7,942 nt of DNA from assembly GCA_937860165.1 (NCBI GenBank), contig CALMBE010000077.1:1-7942 (forward strand), read 5' to 3'. The position numbers were made by a program, and so were the translations under genes. The notes below the pieces were generated by a model that was not told the origin of the DNA, did not search any database, and saw nothing but the letters and a program-made list of their open reading frames with translations. This DNA comes from an uncultured Planctomycetaceae bacterium (GTDB lineage: Bacteria > Planctomycetota > Planctomycetia > Pirellulales > Lacipirellulaceae). Shown here in pieces: positions 1-4,745 of the stretch (position 1 is the stretch's first letter; the number at the start of each line of letters is the position of its first letter).

Positions 1-207
1 GCGCCGTCAGTTTGCGGTTTTCGCGGTGGAGCCACTCCGCGTCGGCGAGCAGGCCGACGAGATCGAGCGGCGCGAGCGGCTCGAACAGGGCATCCGGCGG
101 CGACTGACCGGCACCCTTCAGCGCGGCCCGCGCCACCTCGGCCACCCGCTCCACCGTGAAGCCCAGCTCCTGGATGGTGTCGCAGACCCGGCGAATCTGC
201 TCATCGG
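1..207 (-). CDS. Partial minus-strand coding fragment, function unknown, broken at its 5' end
   Basis: Read on the minus strand from about 207 down to the window edge, this stretch gives a balanced, protein-like sequence, including DTIQELGFTVERVAEVARAA and, near the edge, AEWLHRENRKLTA. Nearly every third codon position is G or C, as expected for a real gene in very GC-rich DNA. The plus-strand reading of the same bases is rich in Arg, His and Gly, like an antisense shadow. The minus frame stays open back to a stop at 299-301 but has no ATG, GTG or TTG before the GTG at 154-152, which lies inside the protein-like part. The charged residues read between 210 and 298 are what antisense of the ccoO membrane helix would give. 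I infer that the gene lost its own start at the join and continues past position 1. I do not recognise the family. The predicted helices ending in HRENRKL could suit a coiled coil or a transposase-associated protein, but that is a guess. Confidence 0.5.
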
Positions 208-835
208 AGGCCTCGGCTTCTTTCTGTTCGCGTTTCTCTCGAACGCGCTCGTGCCGGTGTTGCTCTATCAGGATCTGAAAGAACAGTCGGTCGCCGAACT
301 AGCCGACAATCAAAACTTGATCTATCAGTTCGAGGATTTGAGCATTCGTTACCCCGAGCAGTTCACCAAGTACTTTGGTCCGCCGAATCAAGAAAACCTG
401 GCCGAGGCGCTCCAACTCGGCCACGATGTGTACGTTGCCGAAGGCTGTTGGCACTGCCACAGCCAGTTTATTCGTCCCGTGTCCAATGAGAGCACGCGTT
501 GGGGAAAGGTCGCCTCCTCGGATGAATACGCCAACCGACTCCAACGCCCCGTGCTGTGGGGGACCCGCCGCGTGGGACCCGACCTCAGCCGCGAAGGGGG
601 ACGGCGGGGCAATGATTGGCATGCGGTCCACTTTTTCGATCCGCCCCTGTTGTCTCCTGGCTCGCCGATGCCAAAATACGGTTGGTTCTACGACGACAAC
701 GACCCCGCTAAACCGAACAAGCGTGGACTGGCCATTATCACCTATGTGCAGTGGCTAGGTTCCTGGCTCGACCAGTACCCGCTCTACGAAAAACATGTCC
801 CGCTCCAGGAGCAGATGCTCAACCCCTTGGAGTAA
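26..835 (+). CDS. ccoO: cbb3-type cytochrome c oxidase subunit II (CcoO/FixO), 5' end replaced or missing
   Basis: CcoO is the membrane-anchored mono-haem cytochrome c subunit that passes electrons towards the haem-copper centre of cbb3 oxidase. Numbering from the GTG at 26, residues 58-80 form one membrane helix, the haem c motif CWHCH is at 141-145 and is followed by SQFIRPV as in the family, GPDL is at 184-187, and M215 in SPMPKY is the likely distal haem ligand. The C-terminal ITYVQWLGSW block is also typical. Residues 1 to about 57 do not look like CcoO: they are Arg/His/Gly-rich and antisense to a better minus-strand reading. The frame is also open to the window edge, so GTG 26 is only the first available start. 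Recognisable CcoO begins near 197. The normal N-terminus, or an upstream fused CcoN part, seems lost. The family call is near certain; the start is unsupported, and the gene may be a remnant or an assembly chimera. Confidence 0.85.
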   Translation: MEPLRVGEQADEIERRERLEQGIRRRLTGTLQRGPRHLGHPLHREAQLLDGVADPANLLIGGLGFFLFAFLSNALVPVLLYQDLKEQSVAELADNQNLIYQFEDLSIRYPEQFTKYFGPPNQENLAEALQLGHDVYVAEGCWHCHSQFIRPVSNESTRWGKVASSDEYANRLQRPVLWGTRRVGPDLSREGGRRGNDWHAVHFFDPPLLSPGSPMPKYGWFYDDNDPAKPNKRGLAIITYVQWLGSWLDQYPLYEKHVPLQEQMLNPLE

Positions 836-882
836 CCCAATCGAAGGTGTCCTGAATTAACAATGATAAGCTTCGCCCAATC

Positions 883-946
883 GTCATTCCCGCGTAGGCG
901 GGAATCCATGCCCCGGATACTGGATTCCCGCCTGCGCGGGAATGAC
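883..946. repeat. Pair of dRS3-like palindromes forming a 64-bp inverted repeat
   Basis: Two 26-bp arms (883-908 and 921-946) are inverted copies with a single mismatch, separated by 12 bases. Each arm holds its own palindrome of the form ATTCCC-N8-GGGAAT (886-905 and 924-943), which is the core pattern described for neisserial dRS3 repeats and also seen as dispersed intergenic repeats in other bacteria. The element lies alone in the spacer after ccoO, 48 bp past its stop. It could fold into one long hairpin in RNA and attenuate read-through to the gene at 1000, but no T-run follows, so it is not a typical intrinsic terminator. It is more likely a dispersed non-autonomous repeat. Confidence 0.85.
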
Positions 947-999
947 AGCCTAATAGTTGGCAAAGTGATACAGAAATTCCCTGATAACCTCAATAAATC

Positions 1000-1362
1000 A
1001 TGAAATCAACTTCGACCCCGAAGATGCAAAACATTGTAGTCGCTCCCCGAGCGCAAAATATTGTAGTCGCGATCATGGCGGTCGTGATCCTGGGATTCTG
1101 CGCCTTCGGCTTTGGTAGCAAATTCATCGAGCTGGTACGACTGGTTCTGGATTCCGATTCCGCGGCGGCAGAGGGGGTTTTCGCCGTCGCCCCGCTGGTG
1201 AATTATCTGCTGGCTAGTGCGGGTTTCTTGTGCCTCTTAGGTTGGGCCGCCACGCAGGGAATGTTTCACGATATCGAACGCCCCAAACAAACCATGCTCG
1301 ATCAAGAGCGCGATCTCGACTCCACCTCAGACGACACGCACTACAGTGATTCGATCTTGTAG
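1000..1362 (+). CDS. Small two-helix membrane protein of a cbb3 oxidase cluster, probable accessory subunit
   Basis: This 120-residue protein has two likely membrane helices, about residues 20-42 and 64-86. The second is followed by a soluble acidic tail that begins GMFHDIERPKQTMLDQERDL. It follows ccoO in the same direction, 164 bp downstream, with the dRS3-like repeat between. From position and shape I infer an accessory or CcoQ-like subunit, or an assembly factor, of the oxidase; no catalytic or metal-binding motif is visible. There is no good Shine-Dalgarno before ATG 1000. A second ATG at codon 9 (1024) and a third just before the first helix (codon 26, 1075) are possible starts. The N-terminal region contains a doubled QNIVVA segment from a partial DNA duplication at 1026-1070. 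Two helices and cluster position are well supported; function is not. Confidence 0.75.
   Translation: MKSTSTPKMQNIVVAPRAQNIVVAIMAVVILGFCAFGFGSKFIELVRLVLDSDSAAAEGVFAVAPLVNYLLASAGFLCLLGWAATQGMFHDIERPKQTMLDQERDLDSTSDDTHYSDSIL
1026..1070 (+). repeat. Imperfect 18-bp direct duplication, 27-bp period, inside the small membrane protein gene
   Basis: GCAAAACATTGTAGTCGC at 1026-1043 recurs at 1053-1070 with one change (C to T). The 27-bp period keeps the frame, so QNIVVA appears twice in the protein, nine residues apart, just before the first membrane helix. It looks like a recent in-frame slippage or duplication. Confidence 0.8.
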
Positions 1363-1410
1363 TAAGAAATACTAGAGCGCTAAGGTGGTCATGCCAGCCA
1401 CCGAATAATT

Positions 1411-1454
1411 CCGAATGACGAAATACCCAATGACGAAAGAATGTCGAATGACGA
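1411..1454. repeat. Short spaced AATGACGA repeats
   Basis: AATGACGA occurs at 1414-1421, 1429-1436 and 1447-1454, spaced 15 and 18 bases apart, in gene-free DNA just after the small membrane protein gene. Similar AATGACGAA-rich tracts occur in the intergenic spacers of environmental planctomycete-type genomes (recollection, not checked). Apparent ORFs here on the minus strand are low-complexity translations of the repeat. I see no coding or RNA function. Confidence 0.6.
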
Positions 1455-1475
1455 GGTTCGAATAGCCGGTAGCTG

Positions 1476-1632
1476 GTAGGCCGGAACAAGGTACCCCGCA
1501 GTTCTGGCAGGGCACACCTGAAGGCGCGAGCTTCGAGTTACGGGTTTCGAGAAATGACGGTAAGAAATTAACTCGCAACTCGCACCTTTTCCAAAAAATG
1601 CCGGAACTTCGGAGTACCTCGTTCCGGCCTAC
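1476..1632. repeat. Inverted pair of REP-like hairpins, possible MITE or REPIN
   Basis: A 34-bp arm at 1476-1509 is matched in inverted orientation at 1599-1632, with 30 of 34 bases identical and 89 bp between them. Each arm is itself a hairpin: in the right arm GCCGGAAC (1600-1607) pairs with GTTCCGGC (1621-1628); the left arm has the same layout with one stem mismatch. Two REP-type hairpins facing each other around a short, non-coding centre is the architecture of REPINs and some MITEs. The centre has its own inverted CGAGTT-type motifs and no credible gene. I saw no clear target-site duplication at the outer edges. Confidence 0.75.
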
Positions 1633-1812
1633 GACTACGACTCATTTCATTCATGATTCTCCTATTTGTGGCCTCGTGACAGCAGTGGTGCGATATCGCC
1701 GTCAAAAAGTTCACGTTACAATATATTGACTTACCGTTACGCCACTGCCATTAGTTTCTGACACCGTTTACGGACCCGGCACTTACCCTATTTGTAGACT
1801 TTTCAATCTGAC

Positions 1813-1842
1813 TTGTCAGCCTTTCCTTTCGTCAGCTATACT
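1813..1842 (+). promoter_or_regulatory. Sigma70-like promoter for the exported-protein/subtilase unit
   Basis: TTGTCA (1813-1818) and TATACT (1837-1842) each match the -35 and -10 consensus at 5 of 6 positions and are 18 bp apart. Transcription would start near 1849, only about 12 bases before ATG 1861, which leaves the Shine-Dalgarno (1850-1856) at the very 5' end of the RNA. That tight fit is a caveat; an upstream start is possible, and planctomycete promoters are poorly defined. Confidence 0.4.
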
Positions 1843-1860
1843 TGATGGCAGGAGGTCACG

Positions 1861-2523
1861 ATGTTTTTCTTACTCGTCTTTTTCTGTGCCAGCGCCGTAG
1901 AGAGGCCTACTACGCACATTCCAACCATTCCATTGGACACAATCTGGGCTTGGAAAATGCCAGGCACGAAAGATGTCAGGGAATTAGAGCCGAATCATGA
2001 ACAATTCAAAAAGATGGTGGCTGACAACCAGATTCAGAGCTCAATCGCGGTAAACACATTCTGGCGTCTGAACCCACACTTCAAACCCAAAGGAAATAAG
2101 AACGCCGGTTCCGCCTTTGTGGTTAACGCTGTCGGACTTGAGGCATTGATAGAAGCGAATGCAATCCTCGCCAAACGGCAAAATCCAAAAGACAATTTCA
2201 AGGCAGGTAGCCCTCTGACTCTCGTTTTCTATGCTTATTCAAGCTCGCAAATTGTTCACATCGGCCAGGTAGTCAAAGAAAAGAACGAAATAATCGTGAA
2301 GTACCACTTTCATGTCCATGGCCTTCGTAAGTCTACGCAACACTACGCATTAATTCCTCTCGGAGATGACCTCAAAGGAAGAATAAAAATTACCGTTGAA
2401 CGAACAGAGGATACAGTCGAGGAATATCTGGCTAGCGCCAAGCTTCCAACATTAAGTGATCTTGATGCCAAGAGACTAGTATCAGGTTCGACGGTGTTTA
2501 GAGTCTTGGAGCCACCGGACTGA
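1861..2523 (+). CDS. Exported protein of unknown function paired with an S8 protease
   Basis: The start is fixed by a full AGGAGGT at 1850-1856, four bases before the ATG; an in-frame stop at 1843-1845 excludes any earlier start. The 220-residue protein opens with a short hydrophobic stretch and an AxA-like site (ASA, residues 10-12), so export is likely, although the signal lacks a positive n-region. The IPLDTIWAWKMPGTKDVREL stretch (about 23-42) resembles a motif I associate with planctomycete hypothetical proteins. Residues about 115-180, a G-rich lead-in then alternating strands (LTLVFYAYSSSQIVHIGQVV, then IIVKYHFHVHG), have the feel of a PrcB-type small beta domain, but this is a weak, by-eye resemblance. 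The protease gene starts 13 bp downstream, so the two are almost certainly co-transcribed. It may be a partner, inhibitor or substrate of that protease. Base composition is lower in GC than the oxidase genes on either side. Confidence 0.8.
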   Translation: MFFLLVFFCASAVERPTTHIPTIPLDTIWAWKMPGTKDVRELEPNHEQFKKMVADNQIQSSIAVNTFWRLNPHFKPKGNKNAGSAFVVNAVGLEALIEANAILAKRQNPKDNFKAGSPLTLVFYAYSSSQIVHIGQVVKEKNEIIVKYHFHVHGLRKSTQHYALIPLGDDLKGRIKITVERTEDTVEEYLASAKLPTLSDLDAKRLVSGSTVFRVLEPPD

Positions 2524-2536
2524 GAAGGATGTTGTC

Positions 2537-4321
2537 ATGCGAAGTTCTCTCACTATTGCGTTTCTATTAGGAATGTCTTCCCCCCTATTGGGTGACCTGA
2601 CAACACGGGGTTTCTTGGGAATAAATTCGGCTGCTACTGGTTTAGATGGCACCGGAGTCGTAATCGGAATGGTAGAACAGGGTCGACCTGGAGACCCTGA
2701 TAAGGACTTGCCTGCAAACTACCATTCTCAGGTAAATCCCGCTGAGGTTTATAACGACACAAGTATTGATGGTGCTAATTCCCAATTCACACAGGGTTTG
2801 ATTGGTGACCACGCGCTCGAGGTTGCGGGGGTAATGATTGCGAAGCTCCTTCCTGACCCTAGCATTGTGGGAATATCTCCAGAAGCCCAACTTCATGCCG
2901 GAACTTATACGAGCCAAGATGATGTAGCACGTGCGGTAGCTTCTGATCGTATAGCAAGAGTCCCTAACATAAGGGTGATCAATGTAAGTGTTGGCCGAAC
3001 TCCAGAAGGTTTGGATGCACCTGATGCAACATCAATCTGGTCTAGGTTTATAGATTGGTCTACTGAGGCTCAGAATGTTCTGTATGTCGTTGCAGGTGGC
3101 GAAGGTTTGAATGCTGGAATACCGGAAGATAATTTCAATGGAATTTCGGTAGGCGGATCACAAAGATTTAACCAAGGTGCTACGGGTAGTTTCAGACAAA
3201 CGTGGACTGGAAACGAATCTGCTTTCGATCCCGCCGGTGCCCGAGTGGCAATTGATATTTTGGCCCCTGCATTGAATAGCACCTTAGCAAACCGGGGTGA
3301 ATTTCCCGATTTTCAAGATACCACCACAATTGAAAGTGGAACAAGTTACGCCGCTCCGCATGTCACAGGTACCGTTGCACTGCTTCAGCAGTTTGCAGAG
3401 ACTCAGGCTGACCCTCCAATTTCCAACCCTGGATTTATTTCTCGTAACCACCGGGAGCCTGAGGTAATGAAAGCGGTCATATTGAATTCTGCGGATAAGC
3501 TACAAGGGGTGCATGGCTCGAGACGTGAAGTTGTACGCGATGACGGCACTAACTGGACGACAACTGCCGCACATAATAGTCCTTTTGTCCCATTAAGCGA
3601 GGAGTTGGGAGCGGGGCACTTGAATTCAAATAGGGCTCTTATCAATCTGCGTCCGGGAGAGCAAAACCCGGGCATGGTTCCCCGTATCGGTTGGGACTTT
3701 GAAAATATCGGAGGTGGTTCCTTTTTGGATTATACCTTCGACCGTCAGATTTCAGGCTACGTCGCCGTTACGCTAGCCTGGAATAGAATAGTTGATAAGA
3801 CTGGTAGTGCAACCAGATACAATACAGGGGATCAGTTTGTTAACCAAAGCATAGATATGGAACTCAACAACCTCAACCTCTATTTGATGGCCGCGAATGA
3901 AAACAATATCAATAATGCAATAGCGTTGTCGACTGCCACAGAAGATAGTGTTGAACATATCTTCGCGGACGTTCCAAATGGGAATTACAAGATTAGAGTT
4001 CAACACGCAGACTTTCTAGGGGATGGTCAAGATTTTGGCTTGGCGTGGTGGGCGGGTGAGATCACGGCCGGAGACTTCGACGATGATGGGGATGTTGATG
4101 GAGGAGACTTAGGTCTCTGGCAGAATAACTATGGCGTAGATGCAGGCTCTCTAGCTGACGCCGACTACGACGGGGATTCCGACGGGGCTGACTTCCTTGC
4201 TTGGCAGCGAAACTTTACAGGGCCGGGTACTCTGGCTAGTGCCACAGCAGTTCCCGAATCCGGTTCCCTGCTGCTACTTAGCCTAGGGCTTAGGTTGTTT
4301 ATCATTCGCCGCTCTCCATAA
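2537..4321 (+). CDS. Secreted S8 subtilase homologue with altered active site, dockerin-like repeats and PEP-CTERM-like anchor
   Basis: The 594-residue protein has a signal peptide (about 1-19) and no room for an I9 prodomain. The subtilase fold spans about 35-370. H92 in HALEVAG fits the HGTHVAG catalytic His, and S270 in GTSYAAPH fits the nucleophile. The Asp block, usually IDTG, reads MVEQG with E47 at the Asp position, and the oxyanion Asn block AAGNEG reads VAGGEG with G188 at the Asn position. A beta-rich domain follows (about 384-505), then two dockerin-like Ca-binding loops, D513-D524 and D541-D552. The end is VPESG (572-576), a hydrophobic helix and RR, a PEP-CTERM-type signal that exosortase would process. 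Reading starts at ATG 2537 with AAGGA seven bases upstream, 13 bp after the preceding gene, and ends at tandem TAA codons. Activity may be changed or lost. It has no evident link to respiration and lies in lower-GC DNA. Confidence 0.9.
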   Translation: MRSSLTIAFLLGMSSPLLGDLTTRGFLGINSAATGLDGTGVVIGMVEQGRPGDPDKDLPANYHSQVNPAEVYNDTSIDGANSQFTQGLIGDHALEVAGVMIAKLLPDPSIVGISPEAQLHAGTYTSQDDVARAVASDRIARVPNIRVINVSVGRTPEGLDAPDATSIWSRFIDWSTEAQNVLYVVAGGEGLNAGIPEDNFNGISVGGSQRFNQGATGSFRQTWTGNESAFDPAGARVAIDILAPALNSTLANRGEFPDFQDTTTIESGTSYAAPHVTGTVALLQQFAETQADPPISNPGFISRNHREPEVMKAVILNSADKLQGVHGSRREVVRDDGTNWTTTAAHNSPFVPLSEELGAGHLNSNRALINLRPGEQNPGMVPRIGWDFENIGGGSFLDYTFDRQISGYVAVTLAWNRIVDKTGSATRYNTGDQFVNQSIDMELNNLNLYLMAANENNINNAIALSTATEDSVEHIFADVPNGNYKIRVQHADFLGDGQDFGLAWWAGEITAGDFDDDGDVDGGDLGLWQNNYGVDAGSLADADYDGDSDGADFLAWQRNFTGPGTLASATAVPESGSLLLLSLGLRLFIIRRSP

Positions 4322-4538
4322 TAAGCACATTCAGTAGTTATAAGTTTCGGGTTTTTCCACAGGTTTGGAGTAGTTCGCGATGCGACGCTAGCCGTCAGTT
4401 TCTGGCTGATAGGTAAAGGCAGACAGCTTAAGCCAACGTCGCAACACTACAGCTGATACATCGAATTCACAAGGAAAACGACAAACTTGGAACTACTGAA
4501 AATGTATTCTCTGCCATCCTTAGAAAGGTCCCCCACCC

Positions 4539-4745
4539 GTGAGCGATTATCTTGATACCAGTGCCGAAACGGTAAGCGTGAAAGAGACTTCTCCCCAGGT
4601 CGAAAGCCGCTGGCACAGCTACGTCGGCAACCGGATTCCCTGGTATGTGCGGCTGATTTGGCTCGGCTTTTGGGTTTACGCCGTCTACTATACAATCACT
4701 TACCTGTTCCCCGCGTTGCAGGTTGAGATTGTTTCGCCTCCGTGA
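4539..4745 (+). CDS. Small single-helix membrane protein coupled to ccoI
   Basis: This 68-residue protein has a hydrophilic N-terminus, a WHSYVGNRIPWYVRLIW lead and one membrane helix (about residues 36-58). Its stop overlaps the ccoI start in GTGA (4742-4745), which implies translational coupling. The GTG start is weak, with only an AAAGG-like Shine-Dalgarno at a long distance. The helix and its IPWYVRL entry recall the N-terminal membrane anchor of CcoP, but no haem-binding part follows. CcoS, the usual small partner of ccoI, typically lies after it and has a different look. I infer an oxidase accessory or assembly protein; the family is not certain. Confidence 0.75.
   Translation: MSDYLDTSAETVSVKETSPQVESRWHSYVGNRIPWYVRLIWLGFWVYAVYYTITYLFPALQVEIVSPP

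Noticed and set aside
1372..1578. Minus-strand 68-codon frame.
   Set aside because: It is a translation of the AATGACGA repeats and the left REP-like arm (VIRHSFVIGYFVIRN), typical of repeat-derived spurious frames.
1690..1699. GCGATATCGC palindrome as an operator.
   Set aside because: A perfect but only 10-bp palindrome more than 100 bp from the likely promoter; too little to support a regulator site.
1726..1754. TTGACT with CATTAG 17 bp downstream as a promoter.
   Set aside because: The -10 matches at only about half its positions; the 1813-1842 candidate is better.
4385..4415. AGCC/GGCT pairing after the subtilase as a terminator.
   Set aside because: Only about four base pairs with a long loop and no T-run.
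4445..4475. FNR-like box (CTGAT ACAT ...) before the ccoI operon, expected for a microaerobic oxidase.
   Set aside because: The right half does not match ATCAA.
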